A stretch of 6,991 nucleotides of DNA, from NCBI GenBank assembly GCA_015069525.1, contig SVIK01000072.1:1-6991 (forward strand), in the 5' to 3' direction. Position 1 is the first letter of the stretch. Each line of letters begins with the position of its first letter. Position numbers and translations under genes: made by a program. The notes under the pieces are model-generated. The model saw only the letters and a list, made by a program, of their open reading frames with translations, ran no database searches and was not told the origin of the DNA. The DNA is from Clostridiales bacterium. Lineage in GTDB: Bacteria; Bacillota; Clostridia; Christensenellales; Borkfalkiaceae. Below, piece after piece: positions 1 to 6,019 of the stretch.

Positions 1-892
1 ATTTTACCTGCGGGCCTTTCTCCCCCGCGAAAATTTCTCTATCTAAAAATGCCTGCAACGGCTTCACAAGCGTTTCCCCTTGCGCACATACGCCACCGCC
101 TAAAATGATTGCTTCTGGACGGAATTCGTTGGCGAGGTTGGTGAGCCCCGTTCCGAGCATCATAATATAGTTATCCACGACTTTTTTTGCCGTCGCGTCT
201 TTATCGCAGTAATCGAACGGCGTTTTGCCCGTCACCTTGTCCAAACCGCCTATCTCCCACATCTTGCTCGATTTATCCGCTTCCATGGCGCGTTTTGTAT
301 CACGAATAAGCGCCGTCGCGGAAGCGTATGCCTCAAAGCAACCCTTTCTTCCGCACGTACATTGTTCTCCGCCCGCCATAATGACGGCGTGGCCGAGCTC
401 CGCCCCAGCCGAGCGCGTGCCCTCAAACAATTTACCGTCCAAAACGATACCACCGCCAACGCCCGTGCCGAGCGTGATTAAAATAGTATTCTCGTAATCC
501 TTTCCACACCCGAATTTCGTTTCGCCAAGCGCCGCTACGTTGGCGTCGTTGGCAAGCTTGGTGGGCAAAAGCGTACGTTTTGCCGTTTCCTTGGCAAGGG
601 CAAAGTTTGTCCAATGCAAGTTGCCTGAAAACACGACCGTACCCGCTTTGCTATCTATCATCCCCGGTGAGCCGATACCCACGCCGATGATTTCCGCCTT
701 GGTTATCCCCGCTTTTTTTAACAGCGTATCAATGAGCATGGCTATATTCGACGCAACCCTGTCCCCACCAAAATCACATTCCGTAGGGGTTTGGTCGGCG
801 ATGAGAATATTCCCGCTTTTATCGACGATACCGCCCTTTATAAACGTACCGCCAAGGTCGATACCGATATAATATACTTTTTCTTTTTTCAT
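1..892 (-). CDS. glcK: ROK-family glucokinase, C-terminus cut by window edge
   Basis: This gene would phosphorylate glucose (or a related hexose) with ATP in the cytoplasm, feeding glycolysis. It starts with ATG at 892, with GAGG 6 nt upstream, and 297 codons are visible before the left edge; ROK glucokinases are usually about 310-320 residues, so only the last few are missing. Seen in the translation: the N-terminal phosphate-binding motif GIDLGGTFIKGG (residues 10-21), LANDANVAALGE with the presumed catalytic Asp116, the glycine-rich GTGVGGG, and the ROK zinc site formed by His168 and the Cys178, Cys180, Cys185 cluster (CTCGRKGCFE). There is no N-terminal helix-turn-helix, so it is a kinase and not a ROK repressor. 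It has its own promoter directly behind the ddl terminator. Glucose specificity is inferred from family resemblance; N-acetylglucosamine, N-acetylmannosamine or fructose kinase activity cannot be excluded. Confidence 0.92.
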   Translation of the reverse strand, partial: MKKEKVYYIGIDLGGTFIKGGIVDKSGNILIADQTPTECDFGGDRVASNIAMLIDTLLKKAGITKAEIIGVGIGSPGMIDSKAGTVVFSGNLHWTNFALAKETAKRTLLPTKLANDANVAALGETKFGCGKDYENTILITLGTGVGGGIVLDGKLFEGTRSAGAELGHAVIMAGGEQCTCGRKGCFEAYASATALIRDTKRAMEADKSSKMWEIGGLDKVTGKTPFDYCDKDATAKKVVDNYIMMLGTGLTNLANEFRPEAIILGGGVCAQGETLVKPLQAFLDREIFAGEKGPQVK

Positions 893-912
893 GTCTTGCC
901 TCTTACCCCTTT

Positions 913-941
913 ATTATATCCATTTTTCAACTTTTTGTCAA
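913..941 (-). promoter_or_regulatory. Consensus sigma-A promoter of the glucokinase gene
   Basis: On the minus strand TTGACA (941-936) and TATAAT (918-913) are separated by exactly 17 bp, a perfect match to the vegetative consensus. Transcription should begin near position 906, giving a leader of only about 14 nt that contains little more than the ribosome binding site GAGG (902-899). No operator or catabolite-response palindrome is evident around it, which suggests strong, constitutive expression. Confidence 0.9.
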
Positions 942-944
942 TAG

Positions 945-966
945 AAAACGGGGAATTTCTTCCCCG
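945..966 (-). terminator. Intrinsic terminator after ddl
   Basis: On the minus strand a 7-bp stem CGGGGAA/TTCCCCG (966-960 with 955-949) closes a GAAA tetraloop and is followed by TTTT (948-945). It lies a few bases beyond the ddl stop codon and ends the six-gene run. The T-run is short, so some read-through into the glucokinase gene is possible. The glucokinase -35 box starts only 3 bp further on. Confidence 0.85.
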
Positions 967-972
967 CTATAC

Positions 973-2091
973 CTATTTACCACGCAAACGAACAGAACGC
1001 AAAATTCCGCTTTGCAGTATCTTTTTCTCGCTCCCTTGCGCGCCTTTTAACCCTTCTTCTATCAAATCCCCAAAGAAGTTGCGCGCGTCCGTAATTCGCT
1101 CGCAAAATAGATAATACGCAAGCGAGCCAGGGACGGTATTAACTTCGCATAAATACACTTTCCCCTCGCTGACGAGATAGTCCATACGTACTACCCCTTT
1201 TAAATTCATGCGCTTATACACCGTGCGTGTGTAGGCGCGGATTTTGTCGCGAAGCTCGCCTACCAGCGGTTTTACGCGCTCCGTTTTGGGGGTTGCGCTG
1301 GTGCAACCGCGTTTTACGTACTTTTCCTCGAACGTATAAAGTCCGTCGCCAAACGCTTCCTCTGCCTCCGAAACGAAGATTTCGCCGTTGAGCGAATACG
1401 CTCCGCAATTGACGTCTTTTTTATGTTTTAGGAACTTTTCTATAATGATACGGTCGTCTAACTGAAAGGCGGATTCTATCGCTTTTTTTGCCTCCTCTTC
1501 GTTATTGGCAACCGAAATGCCGATGGAAGAGCCGAGGTGCGCGGGCTTGATAACGACGGGGTATTTTAGACGGCTTTCGATACTTTTGAGTAAAAACGCA
1601 CCCCGTTTTAGATAGTCCGCCTCGTTTACCCGCAAGTAATCGAGCGTGGGGATATTTAGCGCGCGCAAAATAAGCTTCGTCATGCTCTTATCCATAAACA
1701 CGCCCGAAGCGGTTAAATCGGGAGAGGCAAGCGGGATATGATTGCACGCCGTCAACGCCGACACGCCCCCACCCTCGCCCAAACCGCCGTGACAGCAGTT
1801 GAGCGCACAATCGATTTTTGCAAGCAGTTTTACCCTACCTTTTTTTGCGTTCAACGCGTACATACCCCCGTTATCAAAGAATACGCGCGTTTCCTTTTGC
1901 CAATCGGCAGTACGGAAAAACTGCAAATCATACGCCTTGGAGGACGTGTACATGTTGCCGTCCGTATGGATATACACGGGAAAGAGCGTGTATTTGCTCT
2001 TGTCTAAAAGATTGAGAACGAACACTCCCGTGAGCACGGAAATTTCGTTTTCACACGAGTTGCCACCAAAAAAAACTGCTACCTTGCGCAT
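973..2091 (-). CDS. ddl: D-alanine--D-alanine ligase family protein (ATP-grasp), atypical pocket
   Basis: This 372-residue protein should join two D-alanines with ATP to make the dipeptide used by the Mur ligase encoded just upstream. The start is ATG at 2091, with GGAGG 9 nt upstream; stop is TAG. Seen: N-terminal GGNSCENEIS with the conserved Glu14; HGGLGEGGG (101-109), where most Ddl proteins have HGxxGEDG; MDKSMTK (133-139); the ATP-binding IKPAHLGSSIG (181-191); the omega-loop Lys257-Tyr258; and the magnesium-binding end Asp304, Glu316, Asn318. The Tyr in the omega loop favours D-Ala over D-lactate ligases. However, after EVNTVPG the sequence is SLAYYL, so the position of E. coli DdlB Ser281, which contacts the second D-Ala carboxylate, appears to be Tyr327. 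A 62-nt gap separates it from the Mur ligase gene, with no clear terminator or promoter. The family is certain; the exact product is less so. Confidence 0.88.
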   Translation of the reverse strand: MRKVAVFFGGNSCENEISVLTGVFVLNLLDKSKYTLFPVYIHTDGNMYTSSKAYDLQFFRTADWQKETRVFFDNGGMYALNAKKGRVKLLAKIDCALNCCHGGLGEGGGVSALTACNHIPLASPDLTASGVFMDKSMTKLILRALNIPTLDYLRVNEADYLKRGAFLLKSIESRLKYPVVIKPAHLGSSIGISVANNEEEAKKAIESAFQLDDRIIIEKFLKHKKDVNCGAYSLNGEIFVSEAEEAFGDGLYTFEEKYVKRGCTSATPKTERVKPLVGELRDKIRAYTRTVYKRMNLKGVVRMDYLVSEGKVYLCEVNTVPGSLAYYLFCERITDARNFFGDLIEEGLKGAQGSEKKILQSGILRSVRLRGK

Positions 2092-2153
2092 AAAAAAACA
2101 CCTCCGCTTACTTTTGTTCGCTTTGGTGTTTCTTATTCGTATCTTTAACTACG

Positions 2154-3755
2154 TTAATAAATATCGGGCAAATCGTTTAAAAAGAGTACGGCGTCGCCTT
2201 GTTGAATCCATTCCGCAAGCAAGGCTTTTGCGTCGTCCAAGCTTTTTGCCGTGACTAATTTTTCCTTATCGCCACCGTTTTCTAAATACCCCTTCTTTAC
2301 CGAACCAACCAACGTTTCGCCAACGAGAATCGTGTAATCTAAACGGCTGGAAGCGATTTTTGCGCCTAAGTTGCCGTTGATTTTCTCCTCCAAAACGCCA
2401 CATTCCACTATGCCGGGGGTGACGATGCATTTTCTACCTGAAAAACGGCACAAGGCACTTATCGCCTCCATTGCGCCTCTTGGATTGCTGTTGTACCCGT
2501 CGTCCAAGATATACACGCCGTTTTCTTCTAATAATTGCAAGCGATGCGGGACTTGCCCTACGTTTGCAATTCCTTTTTCAATCTCTTCACAGGTGAGCCC
2601 CATCGCCTTTGCAAGCGTTGCAGAAAGCAAAACGTTTTCCACCGCCGACCTGCCAAGCAGTTTCGTGTCTACTGAAATTCTTTCCCCGTCTAATACGAGC
2701 GTGAATTTCGTGCCCGTTGCCGTCATCTCTAAATCTTGCACGCAGGCGGAATCGCCAAACAAGACGTTTTTCGCGTCCCCGCCAAAAGAGGATTCTACAC
2801 GCTCCTTTAAGCTTTCGGCGCAAACGACGAACGCTCCGCTGGAAATTATCTTGCTCTTTTCCTCGAAAACGTTGTCAATGCTCTTAAACGTGGAAATGTG
2901 CTGTTCGCATACGCCCGTAAAAATAGCGTAATCGGGTTTTACCAAATCGCAAAGCTCGACGATATCCCCCTCTTTGCGCGCGCCCATTTCCGCAATGAAA
3001 ATCTCTTTTTTAGGAAAGTCTTCCTTGGTCACCGTGCGCGCTATCCCCATGGGCGTGTTATAAGAGGCGGGCGTTTCTAAAACTTCGTATTTCACCGCAA
3101 GGATTTCTTTGAGAATATTCTTGACGGAGGTTTTGCCAAAACTACCTACTATCCCCACGCGAATTGCTTTGCTATCCTCCAAAATGCGTTTTGCTTTCTT
3201 GACGTAGCGACGGTTGCGGAACGTTTCGAAAGGTCCGCATAAGAAGTTGGTTAAACACAAGGCAAACGGCAACAATGCGGGAATCAACGAGAAGGGCGCG
3301 TAGGCTATCAACGCGTAAATGGTTGAGGCGTTTAATTTCGCTAAGTACCAAAGCAGGGATAACATCCCGAAGTTGATACCAAATACTACGAGTACGTAGG
3401 CAACGAAAAGCCGGCTAAATCTGCCCGTGATTTTATAGGGAAGCTTTAAGGCGTATTTATAGTCTACAAAAATAAATACTACGAGGAAGGTGGCAAACGG
3501 AAAGGCGGAAATAGCCAAAGCTACCGTTTTGCCAAGAAAGGAAAAGGCAAGCGACGTCGTGGTGGTAAATACCGCTAAACTTAAAGCGAGCACGAACAAC
3601 CGATTGAAAAACAGGTTATCCCCGCGACGAAGCCAATGCATGAACGTCTTGGTTTTATAACCGCTTTGTTGCATTGCGCCCAACATCTTTACCGTCATTA
3701 CGCAAAAAACGACGGCACAGGCAAATGCTACACCTAATCTTGTAAACAATTCCAT
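2154..3755 (-). CDS. murF: Membrane-anchored MurF-type Mur ligase
   Basis: A 533-residue ligase expected to attach D-Ala-D-Ala (made by the next gene, ddl) to UDP-MurNAc-tripeptide using ATP. The catalytic part looks MurF-like: P-loop GSFGKTSVK (about 204-212), NTPMGI, EMGARKEGDI (256-265), GVCEQH with a following EEKSKII that holds the likely carbamylated lysine, PHRLQ (403-407), DDGYNSNP (418-425) and a final NDLPDIY. In place of the soluble UDP-binding N-domain of MurF, residues 1-172 carry about five hydrophobic segments (roughly 4-25, 50-75, 77-99, 116-138, 144-172), then a basic linker RNRRYVKKAKR. This puts the catalytic domains at the inner face of the membrane. The ATG at 3755 is chosen because GAGG lies 11 nt upstream and it begins 4 bp after the preceding stop; an upstream TTG at 3824 would overlap the hydrolase gene. 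Alternative: a Mur ligase acting on another amino-acid acceptor. Confidence 0.82.
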   Translation of the reverse strand: MELFTRLGVAFACAVVFCVMTVKMLGAMQQSGYKTKTFMHWLRRGDNLFFNRLFVLALSLAVFTTTTSLAFSFLGKTVALAISAFPFATFLVVFIFVDYKYALKLPYKITGRFSRLFVAYVLVVFGINFGMLSLLWYLAKLNASTIYALIAYAPFSLIPALLPFALCLTNFLCGPFETFRNRRYVKKAKRILEDSKAIRVGIVGSFGKTSVKNILKEILAVKYEVLETPASYNTPMGIARTVTKEDFPKKEIFIAEMGARKEGDIVELCDLVKPDYAIFTGVCEQHISTFKSIDNVFEEKSKIISSGAFVVCAESLKERVESSFGGDAKNVLFGDSACVQDLEMTATGTKFTLVLDGERISVDTKLLGRSAVENVLLSATLAKAMGLTCEEIEKGIANVGQVPHRLQLLEENGVYILDDGYNSNPRGAMEAISALCRFSGRKCIVTPGIVECGVLEEKINGNLGAKIASSRLDYTILVGETLVGSVKKGYLENGGDKEKLVTAKSLDDAKALLAEWIQQGDAVLFLNDLPDIY

Positions 3756-3759
3756 AATT

Positions 3760-4467
3760 TTACTTTCCTCGTAAAAATTCTTCCGCGATAAGATTGAACG
3801 CGACGGGGTTTTCCGCAAAGGCAAAGTGTCCGCCCTCTACCATTATGATTTCGGCGTGAGGGAAGGCTTCTTTATAAAGCTTTGCCTCCTCTATCGGCGT
3901 GACTGCGTCTTTCGTCCCCTCCACGATTAATACGCTGTTTGTCGTGCGCTGGGCACAAGGGCGCAAGTCTTCGTTGACAATTTTTTTATAGCTCTCTTTC
4001 ATTAACGGGGAGAGCGAACGGTATTCCTCGCTACCAAAATGCGTTTCCGCATAGCGGGGAGCAAATTTCTTAATAACGCGGTACGCCTTGACCTTTGCCT
4101 TATATTTTAACGTGCGGGGACGAATTATCCCTGCGGGGCCCGTCAACAGCATTTTGTTAAAAAGGGCGTCGTTTCTGCCCGACAATTTTACCGCTACCCT
4201 ACACCCGAACGAGTGCGCGAACAAGTGCGGACGGGAAAGCTTTAACGCCTGCATCACCTCTTGCAACCAATCGGCGTAATCGTCTACCGAATAGGCATAC
4301 GGCAAAGGCTTGCTTTTTCCAAAACCGATAATATCTATCGACGTCACACGGTAAAAGCGGGAAAAGTATTCCGTTTGTGCCGTCCACGCCTCCTTATTTG
4401 ACAGATAACCGTGGAGAAAGAGCAAATCTTCTCCCTCTCCCTTTTGTAGGTAAGCAATTCCCGACAA
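3760..4467 (-). CDS. Alpha/beta hydrolase of unknown substrate, start uncertain
   Basis: A 235-residue (or slightly longer) alpha/beta-fold hydrolase, probably cytoplasmic since no signal peptide is seen. Counting from the TTG at 4467: oxyanion-hole LHGYLS (18-23), nucleophile elbow AHSFG with Ser86, acid Asp187 in GTKDAVTP, and catalytic His214 in GGHFAFAENP; the triad is complete. Residues about 110-175 form a basic, helical cap (KYKAKVKAYRVIKKF, then LMKESYKKIVNEDL). The substrate cannot be told from sequence: esterase, thioesterase, lipase and amidase members share this fold. It lies between rimI and the Mur ligase, 4 bp from the latter, so it is very likely co-transcribed with the cell-wall genes. 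The start is problematic: the open frame contains no ATG or GTG upstream of the conserved region, only TTG at 4467 with a poor site, while a strong ribosome binding site precedes an in-frame ATC at 4485. Confidence 0.85.
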   Translation of the reverse strand: MSGIAYLQKGEGEDLLFLHGYLSNKEAWTAQTEYFSRFYRVTSIDIIGFGKSKPLPYAYSVDDYADWLQEVMQALKLSRPHLFAHSFGCRVAVKLSGRNDALFNKMLLTGPAGIIRPRTLKYKAKVKAYRVIKKFAPRYAETHFGSEEYRSLSPLMKESYKKIVNEDLRPCAQRTTNSVLIVEGTKDAVTPIEEAKLYKEAFPHAEIIMVEGGHFAFAENPVAFNLIAEEFLRGK

Positions 4468-4484
4468 AACGTTTTCCGTGTAGA

Positions 4485-4494
4485 TTACCTCTCC
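4485..4494 (-). promoter_or_regulatory. Ribosome binding site that questions the hydrolase start
   Basis: GGAGAGG lies at 4494-4488 on the minus strand, just after the rimI stop (4498-4496). The TTG at 4467 is about 20 nt away, too far for normal initiation. The in-frame ATC codon at 4485 is 5 nt from the GGAG core and would add residues reading IYTENV to the N-terminus, a more usual length ahead of the first beta strand. TTG 4467 has only a weak GGAAAA 4 nt upstream. Confidence 0.55.
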
Positions 4495-4495
4495 G

Positions 4496-4930
4496 TTAAA
4501 ATTCTTTCACCATTTCGACGCCGTTTTCGCCGTCTGCGTAGTAGTTTTTGCGTACCCGTATCGGCGTAAAGCCGTGCTTTTCGTATAATTTCAAGGCGGG
4601 CGTATTGCCCTCGCGTACCTCTAAAAACATCTTTTCCGCGCCTTTCTCTTTTGCCTCGGCAATAAGCGCAAGCAAAAGCTCCGTACCCAAACCACCCTTG
4701 CGCTTTTCAGAAAGAACGGCAATACGCAACAGCTCGCTATCCTCAAACAACGACGTTCCGCAAGCGTAGCCGACGATTTCTCCTAATTCCTCCAAAACAA
4801 ACCCGAAAAAATCGGGACGAGCAAAGGAGGCGCGCCATGTTTCTTGCCCCCAATAATCGGGAAAACACGCGCGTTCTATTTTCGCAAGCGCAGGGATATG
4901 CGTTCCTTGCAAGGGCGCTATCTTCGTCAT
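4496..4930 (-). CDS. rimI: Ribosomal protein S18 alanine N-acetyltransferase
   Basis: A GNAT-family enzyme of 144 residues that transfers acetyl from acetyl-CoA to a protein N-terminus; in enterobacteria the target is ribosomal protein S18. Seen: the acetyl-CoA loop in SEKRKGGLGTELL (74-86, core RKGGLG), the strand MFLEVREGN (101-109) with Glu104, and LYEKHGF (115-121) followed by RVRKNYY (125-131), which is the usual RimI C-terminal signature; the length also fits. The start ATG at 4930 overlaps the tsaB stop as ATGA and has AGAGG 10 nt upstream inside tsaB, so translation is probably coupled. The placement after tsaB is the classic tsaB-rimI arrangement and supports RimI over a generic acetyltransferase. 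Its target in this organism is inferred from the family. Confidence 0.9.
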   Translation of the reverse strand: MTKIAPLQGTHIPALAKIERACFPDYWGQETWRASFARPDFFGFVLEELGEIVGYACGTSLFEDSELLRIAVLSEKRKGGLGTELLLALIAEAKEKGAEKMFLEVREGNTPALKLYEKHGFTPIRVRKNYYADGENGVEMVKEF

Positions 4931-5550
4931 TTCAAATTTTCCTCTGCCGAGCTTTTCCTTACGTACAAAGCGGTCAATTCCCCAAACGCATTTTTCTTCA
5001 CCGCATTTTCTACGGCGCTAAAAAGACCGACAATGGGGTCGATGGGCATTACCTTGCGCTTTTGCGCAATTGCAAGCTCCCCATAGGCGCAAAGGGTATA
5101 CCCCTCGTTTGCCAAAGCAAGCACTTCTCCTTCCGTCAAGAAGGCGGGAGCAAGCGTAATTTCGCCTTTATCGTATCCGCAAACATAATAACAATCGTGC
5201 AAAGCGTCTACAAGACAAAGCTTCTTTTCCCCTGCGTCTACCGCATTATATGCGATTGTGTCAAAAGAGGTGACAGGCAAAGTGGGTTTTCCCGTGGCCA
5301 AGGCAAAGCCTTTCATAACCGATACGCCAATGCGGATACCCGTGAAAGAGCCTGCGCCTACCACCGCGGAGAAAAAATCGCAATCGGTTATGCGCATATC
5401 CGCTTTTTTTAACGTTTCTTCTATACAAGGCATTACGTTTACCGAGTGTTTCATGGCGCAATCGGGCAGGAACGTGGAAAAAATCTTCCCGTCCTTTACG
5501 GCAACTACGCTCATATAATTCCCACTCGTATCCACAGCCAAAAAGTTCAC
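4927..5550 (-). CDS. tsaB: tRNA t6A biosynthesis protein TsaB
   Basis: TsaB is the non-catalytic partner of TsaD in the complex that transfers the threonylcarbamoyl group to A37 of tRNAs reading ANN codons. The 207-residue protein begins NFLAVDTSGN (the ASKHA first strand), has KHS at 34-36, the hallmark GAGSFTGIRIG at 65-75 (usual form GPGSFTGLRIG), and ends ALYVRKSSAEE, close to the common TsaB tail. I chose the GTG at 5550 because GGAGAGG (5563-5557) lies 6 nt upstream, it begins one base after the tsaE stop, and it puts the first beta strand at the N-terminus. A longer frame from a TTG at 5601 would overlap tsaE by about 50 nt and add a basic, unconserved stretch. It is slightly shorter than many TsaB proteins (about 220-235). 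Confidence 0.92.
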   Translation of the reverse strand: MNFLAVDTSGNYMSVVAVKDGKIFSTFLPDCAMKHSVNVMPCIEETLKKADMRITDCDFFSAVVGAGSFTGIRIGVSVMKGFALATGKPTLPVTSFDTIAYNAVDAGEKKLCLVDALHDCYYVCGYDKGEITLAPAFLTEGEVLALANEGYTLCAYGELAIAQKRKVMPIDPIVGLFSAVENAVKKNAFGELTALYVRKSSAEENLK

Positions 5551-5551
5551 T

Positions 5552-5962
5552 TTATTCCTCTCCGTATACAATCTCTCTTGTGTTTTCGTCCACCTTGACA
5601 ATGCGCACTCGCTTCACTTTTTTGGGAAGCAACGGCGCGATATTTTGCGACCATTCTATCAGGCAAATTCCGCCCATATCGAAATAATCGGCAAGCCCCA
5701 AGCTTTCCGCCTGCGCTACGCTTTCAATGCGATAGCAATCGTAATGGAACAACCGTCCGTCGTAATCGTTCATATACGCATACGTGGGGCTGGTCACTTC
5801 TTCCTCGATGGAAAGACCTTTGGCTACGCCTTTTGAAAACGCCGTTTTTCCCGCGCCCATGTCGCCCTCTAAAAGCACGACGTCGCCCGCTTTCAACGTC
5901 TTTGCATAGTTTTCCGCAAACTGCATTGTTTCTTCTACCGATTTTGAAATGAATATCGCCAT
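5552..5962 (-). CDS. tsaE: tRNA t6A biosynthesis ATPase TsaE
   Basis: TsaE is the small P-loop ATPase that binds TsaB-TsaD and is needed for turnover in t6A synthesis. All family marks are visible in 136 residues: Walker A GDMGAGKT (33-40), TSPTYAYMNDY (57-67), HYDCYR (73-78) and LIEWSQNI (101-108). Length is typical. It is the first gene of the six-gene run; tsaB follows after one base. The ATG at 5962 is well supported by the normal N-terminal length (EET...AGDVVLLEGD), yet no ribosome binding site lies at a normal distance: AAAGG is 15 nt away, and a promoter -10 box ends just 6 nt before the ATG. The transcript may therefore be leaderless. The third partner gene, tsaD, is not in the window. 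Confidence 0.94.
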   Translation of the reverse strand: MAIFISKSVEETMQFAENYAKTLKAGDVVLLEGDMGAGKTAFSKGVAKGLSIEEEVTSPTYAYMNDYDGRLFHYDCYRIESVAQAESLGLADYFDMGGICLIEWSQNIAPLLPKKVKRVRIVKVDENTREIVYGEE

Positions 5963-5968
5963 ATCTTT

Positions 5969-5997
5969 ATTATAATACCTTTCTAAAAAATTTGCAA
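5969..5997 (-). promoter_or_regulatory. Probable promoter of the tsaE-ddl run
   Basis: On the minus strand TTGCAA (5997-5992, 4 of 6 to consensus) and a perfect TATAAT (5974-5969) are spaced by 17 bp. The expected transcription start falls at or within a base or two of the tsaE ATG (5962). The -35 box lies in the 3' arm of the ribU terminator stem. The spacing and -10 match are convincing; use in vivo is inferred. Confidence 0.65.
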
Positions 5998-6014
5998 TCC
6001 CTTTATAGGGATTG
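5985..6014 (-). terminator. ribU terminator, symmetric enough to work in both directions
   Basis: CAATCCC/GGGATTG forms a 7-bp stem (5995-6001 with 6008-6014) around a 6-nt loop. On the minus strand it follows the ribU stop by 5 nt and leads to CAAATTTTTT (T-run 5990-5985). On the plus strand the stem runs directly into TTTTTT (6015-6020), so it is an even better terminator in that direction, although no plus-strand gene is seen nearby. Confidence 0.8.
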
Positions 6015-6019
6015 TTTTT

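Noticed and set aside
2092..2153. Possible promoter or terminator in the 62-nt gap between the Mur ligase and ddl genes
   Set aside because: No hairpin with a T-run and no paired -35/-10 boxes were found; only the ddl ribosome binding site GGAGG is clear.
2371..2931. Plus-strand open frame of 186 codons opposite the Mur ligase gene
   Set aside because: It is antisense to conserved MurF motifs; its composition rich in Ser, Pro and Thr is what reverse-reading of this coding region gives.
3756..3824. N-terminal extension of the Mur ligase from a TTG at 3824
   Set aside because: It overlaps the hydrolase gene by over 60 nt; the ATG at 3755 has GAGG upstream and begins with a clean membrane segment.
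4837..5412. Plus-strand open frame of 191 codons opposite rimI and tsaB
   Set aside because: It lies antisense to two well-recognised genes, has no ribosome binding site or family resemblance, and is a by-product of codon bias.
5551..5601. N-terminal extension of TsaB from a TTG at 5601
   Set aside because: It overlaps the tsaE coding end, adds a basic, non-TsaB stretch, and the GTG at 5550 has a strong ribosome binding site at 6 nt.
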